NCBI GenBank assembly: GCA_964460315.1
Contig: CAYWPQ010000005.1
Coordinates: 1-64,000, forward strand
Direction: 5' to 3'
Source of the DNA: Lacustribacter sp964460315
GTDB lineage: Bacteria > Pseudomonadota > Gammaproteobacteria > Burkholderiales > Burkholderiaceae_A
Length of the DNA: 64,000 nucleotides
Position 1 is the first letter of the stretch. Each line of letters begins with the position of its first letter. This document shows, in pieces, positions 51,191 to 58,704 of the stretch. The translations under genes were made by a program, and so were the position numbers. The notes under the pieces were generated by a model. It worked only from the letters and a program-made list of their open reading frames with translations, was not told the origin of the DNA and ran no database searches.

Positions 51191-52002
51191 CTTGTCATCG
51201 TCTTCTGAGCGGCCGCAGCTTGGGCCGACACAACCTTTCGCTCTCGCCATCGGGGGGTGATGAGCCGCATGTGATGAACCCTTTTCACCGCCATCAGGCA
51301 GTAAATGCCTCCGGCCAGGGGCCACCACCTTCGGCCCGCGGGATCCATCCATCTTAGCCGCTCTCGCCATCGTTCGGAGTCGATCGGAGGAAGATAGCCC
51401 CCGTAGGCGCTCGCCCCGCCAGCGCCAAGATCAAAATTTAAAAGCCGAAGCCAATCCTTCATTCGTGGCAGCGAGATCCAATCATGCCCCGCAGGCGGGA
51501 AACGGTTCACGGAGCGACAACGTCGGCGAAGCGCCCAAAGGCTCAGGGGGTTGAACCCAGTAATCACCAATTTGCCCTCCGGAATCAGAACCCGCTCCGC
51601 CTCTCTTAACAACTGATGAGGCTCGGGGGTCACCTCCAGGGTATGGGGAAGAACAAGCAGATCCAGGCTTTCCGTCTGAAAAGGAAGTTCCTCCATGGAG
51701 CCAACAAACTCGCAGGGGTGAGCAAGATCACCATCCTCAGCCAGTTCACGAGCATCCATCGACGCCCCTTGGCCACTTTGAGGATGCGGCCAGACCATCC
51801 GGCCCCGGCACGACATTCGGTTGGTTCTCAGTGCGTCAATCGGGGGAGGCGAAATCTGGACTGCGCTGTAGCCAAAAACATCCTGTAAGGTTGCATCCAG
51901 CCAGGCCTGCTCCTCGGCGACCAAGGCACGCCCGAGGGGCGTTTCGCTCCACGAAAGCCAATTTTGGAAGGGATTTTGTTGTGATTCGTGCAATTCCAGC
52001 AT
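51154..52002 (-). CDS. SAM-dependent methyltransferase (gloB-linked, YafS-like)
   Basis: 282 residues. Class I methyltransferase core with SMEELPFQTESLDLLVLPHT and EAERVLIPEGKLVITGFNPLSLW; the glycine-rich SAM loop is poorly defined, as in YafS. In E. coli yafS lies between gloB and rnhA, the same arrangement as here. The target is unknown. ATG at 52002 lies within the divergent gloB gene, so the two coding regions overlap at their 5' ends by 22 bases. The block NWLSWSETPLGRALVAEEQ is family-like, so the start cannot be much further downstream. Confidence 0.85.
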   Translation of the reverse strand: MLELHESQQNPFQNWLSWSETPLGRALVAEEQAWLDATLQDVFGYSAVQISPPPIDALRTNRMSCRGRMVWPHPQSGQGASMDARELAEDGDLAHPCEFVGSMEELPFQTESLDLLVLPHTLEVTPEPHQLLREAERVLIPEGKLVITGFNPLSLWALRRRCRSVNRFPPAGHDWISLPRMKDWLRLLNFDLGAGGASAYGGYLPPIDSERWRERLRWMDPAGRRWWPLAGGIYCLMAVKRVHHMRLITPRWRERKVVSAQAAAAQKTMTRCENIQKPAQKS

Positions 52003-52736
52003 TTGACGACAACTATATATGGATCGTGACCTCGGATTCCGACGACCCTGCCGCGGTGGTGGTCGATCCGGGCGACCCCGAGCCCGTGCTGCGAGACCTC
52101 GAGCGGCACGGTCTGAGCCTTGCCGCCATTCTTGTGACCCATCACCATGGCGACCATCAGGGCGGCGTGGCCGCATTGGCAGAACATGCCCCAAAACGAC
52201 ACCCAGGCAGACACTTACCCGTTTATGGTCCCAAGAACACAGCCATACCCGCGGTCAATGTCCCGGTGAGCGAGGGCGATGTGGTCGAGATTTCTGAGCT
52301 CAACATCAGGCTCTCGGTGATGGAGGTTCCGGGACACACCCTGGATCACTTGGCATTTTTTGGATTCTGCGAATCGACCGATCCGGTTCTCTTTTGCGGC
52401 GACACCTTGTTTGCCGGAGGATGCGGGAGGCTCTTTGAGGGTTCCGCTGCACAGATGTGGGTCTCGCTCTCCAGGCTGATGCAACTTCCACCTGAGACCG
52501 CGGTCTATTGCGCTCATGAGTACACCCTGGGCAACCTGCAATTCGCCAGGCACGCCTTTCCAAACCACCCGGATATTCAATCAAGACTCATGCAGGTGAA
52601 GGCACTTCGTGAATCGAATGTCATGACGCTACCCAGCTCAATCGCCATGGAACGTCTTACAAACCCGTTTCTTCTTTGCAAGAATGAAGGTGAGTTTGCC
52701 ACGATGCGAAAAGCCAAAGATCACTTTCGAGGATAA
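51981..52736 (+). CDS. gloB: Hydroxyacylglutathione hydrolase (glyoxalase II)
   Basis: 251 residues. The metal motif THHHGDH gives His54, His56, Asp58 and His59; further ligands are in GHTLDHLAFF and FCGDTLFAGGCGRLFEG. It hydrolyses S-lactoylglutathione to lactate and glutathione, completing methylglyoxal detoxification. The start is GTG, giving the family N-terminus (M/V)IRAIPAFDDNYIW, with GGAAGGG upstream. The stop overlaps the mltD ATG by one base (TAATG). Confidence 0.96.
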   Translation: MIRAIPAFDDNYIWIVTSDSDDPAAVVVDPGDPEPVLRDLERHGLSLAAILVTHHHGDHQGGVAALAEHAPKRHPGRHLPVYGPKNTAIPAVNVPVSEGDVVEISELNIRLSVMEVPGHTLDHLAFFGFCESTDPVLFCGDTLFAGGCGRLFEGSAAQMWVSLSRLMQLPPETAVYCAHEYTLGNLQFARHAFPNHPDIQSRLMQVKALRESNVMTLPSSIAMERLTNPFLLCKNEGEFATMRKAKDHFRG

Positions 52737-54454
52737 TGCGTTCCGTGACGTTGCATCTCAATCTCTTTCGCCTTGCCCTGCCCGCGATCGCTTTCGGTTT
52801 CCTGGTGGGTTGCGCCTCCAAGCCTCCCCCGGCCCCCACGCAGCGCAGCTCGCTTCCGGTCCAGGTGAAGCCTATCGCGGCCCAAACCCAGCCCGTACTC
52901 AACAACTCAACGACACCGCGAGATCGAGATGCATCAAATCCACCGGTGCCCCGGCCATCCGAACCGGCCCATGCAAAGCCCCCTGCAGAATCGAAACCCC
53001 GGTTTTTCAACTGGCTGGGAATTGGTTCTGCGACGGCTCAAGATGAGCCCATCCTTCAAACCCAGCGCTTCGATGATCTGATTGATCGTATTCGTTCAGG
53101 CTTTCAAATGCCCGAATTGGACACGCCTTTGGTGGCCCAACATGAACGCTGGATTTTAAGAAACCCCGAATACCTTAATCGAGTCTTTGATCGTGGCGGG
53201 AAGTATCTCCACCATATCGTTGAGGAACTGGAGGCCCGCAAGATGCCTGCAGAGCTTGCTCTCCTTCCGATCGTCGAAAGCGCGTTCAACCCCCAGGCGC
53301 TCTCCACAGCAAAAGCCGCCGGACTCTGGCAGTTCATTCCGTCCACCGGACGCATCTTCGACCTGGAGCAAAACTGGTGGCTTGACCAGCGACGTGATGT
53401 GATTGAGTCCACCCGCGCTGCGCTGGACTATCTTGAAAAACTCTATAAGTTTCAAGGCGATGACTGGTTTCTTGCCCTGGCCAGCTACAACTGGGGAGAA
53501 GGTTCAGTCATGCGCGCCCGAAAACGCAATGAGGCGAGAGGCAAGCCCACGGGCTACCTCGACCTGAAGATGCCCAAGGAAACGCAAAACTACGTTCCAA
53601 AACTCATCGCACTTCGAAATATTTTGGCGAGGCCTGCCGATTTCGGCGTCACCCTTCCCAGAATTCCCAATGAGCCTTATTTCGTCATCATCGATAAAGA
53701 GCAATCCATCGATCTCGCCTTGGCTGCGAAATTTGCGGGAATGTCCGTGAAAGAATTTGTCGAACTCAATCCCTCTCACCACCGACCGGTGATCAGCGCC
53801 AGTCGAAATAACCGAATCATTCTCCCCGCCGACCGTGCTGAACGCTTTCAGCAGGAACTGCTGGCACACAGTGAAAAAGGATTACCGCTTGTATCTTGGA
53901 AGCCCTACACGCTCAAGGGTGGCGAGAGCCTGGCAACGCTTGCCAAACGCGCAGGGGTGTCCAGCAGCGAACTCATTCGTGCCAACGGCCTCAAACCAAA
54001 CGCCAAGCCGCTTGCTGGCACCACGCTTCTTGCACCCATTGCCGTCCAGCAGGACGAGGTCCACATTGAAAAAACCCTGGCGAAGTTTTCGGGCACCCGT
54101 GTGGTTGAAAAGGAACAGATCCGGGCCATCTACCACCGCGTCCGCAAATCGGACACCCTGGCCAAGATCGCACGTCGATACAAGGTCTCACAGGCCCAAC
54201 TGCGGCGTCTCAATAAGCTGACTGCCGACATTCAACCCGGGCAACGCCTGCTGATTCGTCCCGCGGGTACTCGCACCGTGATGACCGACGAGCGGGGGAA
54301 AAAATCGGTGGTGAAGGCTCCTCCGAAACCTCCTGCCCAAAAGAAAACCAACGCGTCGAAGGCTTCGCCGTCATCGACATCCAAATCAAGCGCACCGAAA
54401 ACGACGACGGCGCCCAAGGCGCCGCCGAGATCCAACAGCCAACCGAAAGTTTAA
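52736..54454 (+). CDS. mltD: Membrane-bound lytic murein transglycosylase D with LysM repeats
   Basis: 572 residues. Lipoprotein signal with lipobox LVGC (Cys26). The SLT domain (about 120-300) has the catalytic Glu near 181 (VESAFNPQALS) and GLWQFIPSTGR. Two LysM peptidoglycan-binding repeats lie at about 390-435 and 470-515 (YTLKGGESLATLAKRAG; VRKSDTLAKIARRYKVSQ). A Lys/Ser/Thr/Pro-rich tail ends the protein. It cuts glycan strands in the periplasm. gloB-mltD adjacency is also found in E. coli. The stop directly abuts the convergent desaturase stop. Confidence 0.95.
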   Translation: MRSVTLHLNLFRLALPAIAFGFLVGCASKPPPAPTQRSSLPVQVKPIAAQTQPVLNNSTTPRDRDASNPPVPRPSEPAHAKPPAESKPRFFNWLGIGSATAQDEPILQTQRFDDLIDRIRSGFQMPELDTPLVAQHERWILRNPEYLNRVFDRGGKYLHHIVEELEARKMPAELALLPIVESAFNPQALSTAKAAGLWQFIPSTGRIFDLEQNWWLDQRRDVIESTRAALDYLEKLYKFQGDDWFLALASYNWGEGSVMRARKRNEARGKPTGYLDLKMPKETQNYVPKLIALRNILARPADFGVTLPRIPNEPYFVIIDKEQSIDLALAAKFAGMSVKEFVELNPSHHRPVISASRNNRIILPADRAERFQQELLAHSEKGLPLVSWKPYTLKGGESLATLAKRAGVSSSELIRANGLKPNAKPLAGTTLLAPIAVQQDEVHIEKTLAKFSGTRVVEKEQIRAIYHRVRKSDTLAKIARRYKVSQAQLRRLNKLTADIQPGQRLLIRPAGTRTVMTDERGKKSVVKAPPKPPAQKKTNASKASPSSTSKSSAPKTTTAPKAPPRSNSQPKV

Positions 54455-55564
54455 TTAGCTGGCGGTGGTCGCTCGTCGGGGGATGGCCATGCGAATTCGT
54501 TGAGCGAATTCCGCCATGGCGGCGCTGCCGGAGCTTTCCGCCTTGGCGCACCATGCTTGCAGTCCATGAACCGCTTGCTCGACCGACATCTGGCGGCGGC
54601 TCCACATGGATTCAAATTCACCGCGAAGCTCGGCCCACTTTTCAACCGACGTCTTGACCGCCGACTGCTTCGCGTCGCGATGAAAGGCCTTGGCCAGCGT
54701 GGCCATGAGTTCATACTTGTAGGTCAAGACCGCTTCCACGGTGTCGGCGTCAATCTGGGTGCGCGAGGGATCAAGCAGCATGGCCTCGGGAAGTGCGCGG
54801 GGCTTGGCAAGGCCCACGTAAGACAGCAACTTGATGTAGAGCCAGCCGATATCGAATTCATACCACTTTGATGAGAGCTTTGGCGATGTCGCAAAGGTGT
54901 GATGGTTGTTGTGAAGTTCTTCGCCACCAATGAGGATGCCCCAAGGCGAGATATTGGTGCTTGTGTCTGGGCTTTTGTAATTGCGATATCCCCAGTAATG
55001 TCCAATGCCGTTGATGACCCCAGCCGCCAGCATGGGGATCCAGGCCATTTGAATCGCCCAAACCGCCGCCCCGATCACGCCGAAGAGCATGACATCGATG
55101 ATGAGCAGAATCGATACACCAAGCGCGCTGTGCCGGGTGTAGAGATTGTGTTCAATCCAGTCGTCGGGCGTTCCATGGCCGTATCGCGCCACCAGTTCTT
55201 TGTCCTTGGCGGCCTCACGGTAGAGTTCAGCACCGCGCCAGAGCACGGTTTCAATGCCTCGGGTCTGGGGGCTGTGGGGGTCATCCTCGGTTTCGCACTT
55301 CGCATGGTGTTTACGGTGAATGGCCGCCCATTCTTTCGTGACCATTCCCGTGGACATCCAAAGCCAAAAACGCAAGGGGTGAGACACCAGAGGATGAAGT
55401 TCGAGCGCGCGGTGTGCCTGGCATCGATGCAGATAGACCGTGACACCAATGATCGTGAGGTGGGTCGTGGCCAAGGTGAATGCCAAGATGGCGGGCCATT
55501 CCCAACCGGTCAGACCATAACGAACAAATTCCCAAACAAAACCCAGTAGTCCGGTGACTTCCAA
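54455..55564 (-). CDS. Membrane fatty acid desaturase (acyl-CoA delta-9 type)
   Basis: 369 residues. Three His boxes bind the di-iron site: HRCQAH (46-51), HRKHH (83-87) and HNNHH (near 220). Membrane segments lie at about 22-45, 66-80, 150-172 and 178-195. It introduces a double bond into membrane acyl chains with oxygen. The start is TTG with GGGGAG six bases upstream; no other start would keep the first membrane segment. A C-terminal extension of about 110 helical residues follows the catalytic part. The 115 bases between it and the next gene show nothing clear. Confidence 0.9.
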   Translation of the reverse strand: MEVTGLLGFVWEFVRYGLTGWEWPAILAFTLATTHLTIIGVTVYLHRCQAHRALELHPLVSHPLRFWLWMSTGMVTKEWAAIHRKHHAKCETEDDPHSPQTRGIETVLWRGAELYREAAKDKELVARYGHGTPDDWIEHNLYTRHSALGVSILLIIDVMLFGVIGAAVWAIQMAWIPMLAAGVINGIGHYWGYRNYKSPDTSTNISPWGILIGGEELHNNHHTFATSPKLSSKWYEFDIGWLYIKLLSYVGLAKPRALPEAMLLDPSRTQIDADTVEAVLTYKYELMATLAKAFHRDAKQSAVKTSVEKWAELRGEFESMWSRRQMSVEQAVHGLQAWCAKAESSGSAAMAEFAQRIRMAIPRRATTAS

Positions 55565-55679
55565 AATCCACTCCCCTGCCCTTTTTAGGCTGTTATCAGA
55601 ACCCCCGTATTATCCCACCCCCCCTTGGGAATGGGAACCCTTCACTTGACTTGGGTCAAGGACAGTGAGGTGAAGAGGG

Positions 55680-57008
55680 TCAGACCAGGCGCTCGAATGC
55701 GGCCGCATAAAAGCCATCTGTGCCGGTACGGTGTGGCCAAAGCGTGAGTTCGCCCCGGTCCGTAAAAGCCCGCCAGCTCGAGGGGAGATTGATTCGCTGC
55801 GCCAGCAAGATCTCCTCGCAGGAAACCTGTCGAAACTCTGGGCGCTCCAAGAGAAAACGTTCCACCACCGCCTGGTTTTCGGCGTGGACAAGACTGCATG
55901 TGGCGTAGACCAATCGACCCGCAGGCTTCACCAGCCTCGAAGCAGACAAAAGAATCTGCAGCTGCTGCTCGGGTAGATCCGTCATCTTGCTGGCGGTCAT
56001 TCGCCATTTGAGATCTGGATTCCTACGCAGCGTACCCAGGCCGCTGCAAGGCGCATCCACCAGCACGCCGTCAGCCTTCTGATGAAGACGCTTGACGCGC
56101 TCATCGGAGGGCCCCGTGATGGCCGACGGCCAGACGTTGGATAGACCACTGCGCGCGAGCCTTGGCTTGAGTTTTGCCAAGCGACTTGCCGAGATGTCCA
56201 AGGCGTAGAGTCGACCCGTATTCTTCAACGCTGCGCCCAAGGCGAGCGTCTTCCCCCCCGCACCCGCGCAAAAATCTACAATGAACTGACCACGTTTCGG
56301 TGCCACCAGTTTCGCAAGCAGCTGGCTGCCAAAGTCCTGCACCTCAACCCAGCCCTTGAGAAACGCCTGCGTTCGATGGAGCGCAGGTTTGCCCTGGATG
56401 CGTAAGGCCTCGGGAATACCGTCCCAGCCGCTCACCTCGATGCCGTCTGCCTTGAATGCGTCCACCACATCGGACGGTTTCGCCAACAGGGTGTTCACAC
56501 GAAGATCCAGCGGCGCCGACTGATTCATCGCCTGGGCGCAGGCAATCGCCTCCTCGCGGCCAATGGCAGCTTCCCACGCCTGCAAAAGCCATGAGGGAAG
56601 GCTCTCTCGAACGGCCGGGTCGACCTGAGTCTCACGCAGAGATTCCACATGAGAGAGCCATCGGCGCTCATCCTCCGTCACCTTTGGAAATCGTTTGTTG
56701 GCGGGGTCAGCCTCAAGGGCCCTGGTGCCGAAACAATCTAAGACGGCCAGCAAGGCATAGCGCCGGTTCATGTTCCCCGTCCCCGCGGTCGAGAGAAAGT
56801 TGTACCAAGATCGATGGCGCAAGACAGCCCAGGCGGATTCGGCAAAGAAAGCGCGGTCGCGCATTCCAAGGTTCGGGTGCTCTCGGAAAAATGCCGAAAT
56901 CACAAGGTCAGCCGGCGAACTGAGCTTGAGCACTTCAGCAATAAGACGCTCGAGAAGTTCGAACGCGCCTAGTGAGTGGGCGGGAGGAGGCTTGGGTCGA
57001 CGAGACAT
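55680..57008 (-). CDS. RsmB/NOP-family rRNA m5C methyltransferase
   Basis: 442 residues. The SAM site is VDFCAGAGGKTLALGAAL; the two cysteines of m5C methyltransferases are in DAPCSGLGTLRRNPD and YATCSL. The N-terminal 150 residues are helical and could be a NusB-like RNA-binding region. The target, probably 16S rRNA, cannot be fixed. The start lies within the end of purN (40-base overlap), so the two are one transcript. Confidence 0.9.
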   Translation of the reverse strand: MSRRPKPPPAHSLGAFELLERLIAEVLKLSSPADLVISAFFREHPNLGMRDRAFFAESAWAVLRHRSWYNFLSTAGTGNMNRRYALLAVLDCFGTRALEADPANKRFPKVTEDERRWLSHVESLRETQVDPAVRESLPSWLLQAWEAAIGREEAIACAQAMNQSAPLDLRVNTLLAKPSDVVDAFKADGIEVSGWDGIPEALRIQGKPALHRTQAFLKGWVEVQDFGSQLLAKLVAPKRGQFIVDFCAGAGGKTLALGAALKNTGRLYALDISASRLAKLKPRLARSGLSNVWPSAITGPSDERVKRLHQKADGVLVDAPCSGLGTLRRNPDLKWRMTASKMTDLPEQQLQILLSASRLVKPAGRLVYATCSLVHAENQAVVERFLLERPEFRQVSCEEILLAQRINLPSSWRAFTDRGELTLWPHRTGTDGFYAAAFERLV

Positions 57009-57640
57009 GGCGAGAATTCGTGATCAAAGGTGCCGCGAGACTGATCGACCCAATGTTGGTTAATCAGCCGAAGACGACCCGACAAAATTGCCGCGATGGC
57101 CATCGGGTAGAGACGGTGCTCCATGGCCAAGACCCTCGCGCTCAGGGTCTCGGCAGAATCACCCGCATGCACCGGCACAACGGCCTGCGCGATGATTGGG
57201 CCATGGTCTAAATCCGCTGTGACCGTGTGAACGGTGCATCCATGCACGCGAACACCGGCCTCGAGCGCCTCTTGATGGGTGTTCATTCCCTTAAACGCTG
57301 GCAACAGCGATGGATGAATGTTCACCAGACGGCCTGCGAATCGGCGACAGAAATCGGCCGTGAGAATCCTCATAAACCCCGCGAGGGCAACGAGGTCTGG
57401 GGCGGCTTGATCAATGGCATCACCCAGAGCCTGGTCAAAAGCCTCTCGAGTCGGGAAATCCGTGTGGTCAATCAGGTGAGCGGGGATACCACAATCTCGG
57501 GCGAGGGCGAGGCCAGGAGCGTCCGGGCGGTTCGAAATCACGGCCGCAACCTGAACGGGAAGGCGGGAACGTTCAGTCGCCTCGAGAATGGCCCGAAAGT
57601 TCGAGCCACGTCCAGACAGAAGAATCACAAGGCGTTTCAT
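56969..57640 (-). CDS. purN: Phosphoribosylglycinamide formyltransferase
   Basis: 223 residues. Formyl-tetrahydrofolate-dependent step three of purine synthesis. KRLVILLSGRGSNFRA opens the protein; the catalytic residues lie in VNIHPSLLPAFKGMNTH (Asn, His) and VTADLDHGPIIAQ (Asp). The ATG at 57640 gives the standard start; a TTG at 57673 is open but unlikely. Purine synthesis is split from pyrD, as usual in this group. Confidence 0.96.
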   Translation of the reverse strand: MKRLVILLSGRGSNFRAILEATERSRLPVQVAAVISNRPDAPGLALARDCGIPAHLIDHTDFPTREAFDQALGDAIDQAAPDLVALAGFMRILTADFCRRFAGRLVNIHPSLLPAFKGMNTHQEALEAGVRVHGCTVHTVTADLDHGPIIAQAVVPVHAGDSAETLSARVLAMEHRLYPMAIAAILSGRLRLINQHWVDQSRGTFDHEFSPCLVDPSLLPPTH

Positions 57641-57708
57641 AGGGCTGGATTGTACCGGCACCCTATAATTCAAGGTTCATTCAATCTGTGGGCTCCAACG
57701 CCGCCAAG
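57641..57708. promoter_or_regulatory. Divergent region of purN and ribF
   Basis: 68 bases. A consensus TATAAT (57664-57669) faces ribF with no good -35 at the proper distance. I see no FMN riboswitch and the gap is too short for one. Confidence 0.35.
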
Positions 57709-58704
57709 ATGCTGATTTTCCAAGGAATTTCCTCTCCCAACCAGGGCTTCGGGCCGCCAAGAGCTCGCCCCGATGAGGTCGCCCGGAAGGGCGCTCCAAG
57801 GCGTGCGGTTTGCATTGGCAACTTCGACGGTGTGCACCTGGGGCATCAGGCGTTAATCAAAAAAGCACACGACCTGGCTCGGCGTGAAGCCCTGCGGCTG
57901 ACGGTCGTGACTTTCTCGCCTCACCCAAGAAGCTACTTTGCTCCCGAACGCAACCCAGGACGCATTCAAGGCCTTCGCAGCAAAGCTCAGGTTCTCAAAG
58001 CAATGGGGGTCGACGAACTCTGGCTTTTGCGCTTCGGTCGTCATCTTGCCGCCATGAGTGCGGAAGAATTCATGCAGCGCTTTCTTCACCAAACGCTGCG
58101 AACGCAACACCTGGTCATTGGTGATGATTTTTGCTTCGGTGCAGGACGGCGTGGTAATTTTCAGATGCTTACCGCTGCCCAAGATCAATTTGGCTGGACC
58201 GCTCATGGCGTTGGCACGGTTTGCCTGGAGGGTGATCGGGTCTCCAGTTCAGGCCTGCGTCAGCTCATTCAAGCTGGAAACCTTCAGGCCGCTGAACGAC
58301 TGATGGGTCGGCCACTGAATGTCACGTCACGGGTTGTCCATGGCCGCCAGCTGGGTCGCACACTTGGCTTTCCAACACTGAACCTGCCGGTATCCAATGA
58401 CCTGCTGCTTTCCGGAATTTATGTGGTCACCGTTGAAGGCTTAGGCGAATTCCCCATGCAGGGCGTGGCAAGCATCGGCCGACGCCCCACCGTTGAGCAA
58501 GCGGGCAAGCTTTTGCTCGAGGTGCATCTTTTCAATTGGTCAGGCAACGCCTATGGGCGGACGGTCAATGTCCGGTTTCATCAAAAGCTTCGCGATGAGG
58601 CCCATTACGACACAGTCGAGGCCATGACCCAGCAAATTCAGCTCGATGCCGACAACGCACGACGCTTCTTTCAACAGCACCCTCAACTCAATACCTCGTC
58701 ATGA
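57709..58704 (+). CDS. ribF: Bifunctional riboflavin kinase/FAD synthetase
   Basis: 331 residues. The N-terminal FAD synthetase part has CIGNFDGVHLGHQALI and TFSPHPRSYF; the C-terminal riboflavin kinase part has GRTLGFPTLNL and GVASIGRRPTVEQ. It makes FMN and FAD. A GTG at 57688 is open but the ATG at 57709 gives a more usual start. The stop overlaps ileS by 4 bases; ribF-ileS-lspA is a classic proteobacterial order. Confidence 0.95.
   Translation: MLIFQGISSPNQGFGPPRARPDEVARKGAPRRAVCIGNFDGVHLGHQALIKKAHDLARREALRLTVVTFSPHPRSYFAPERNPGRIQGLRSKAQVLKAMGVDELWLLRFGRHLAAMSAEEFMQRFLHQTLRTQHLVIGDDFCFGAGRRGNFQMLTAAQDQFGWTAHGVGTVCLEGDRVSSSGLRQLIQAGNLQAAERLMGRPLNVTSRVVHGRQLGRTLGFPTLNLPVSNDLLLSGIYVVTVEGLGEFPMQGVASIGRRPTVEQAGKLLLEVHLFNWSGNAYGRTVNVRFHQKLRDEAHYDTVEAMTQQIQLDADNARRFFQQHPQLNTSS

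Noticed and set aside
57641..57708. FMN riboswitch before ribF
   Set aside because: The gap is only 68 bases and none of the conserved riboswitch blocks is seen.
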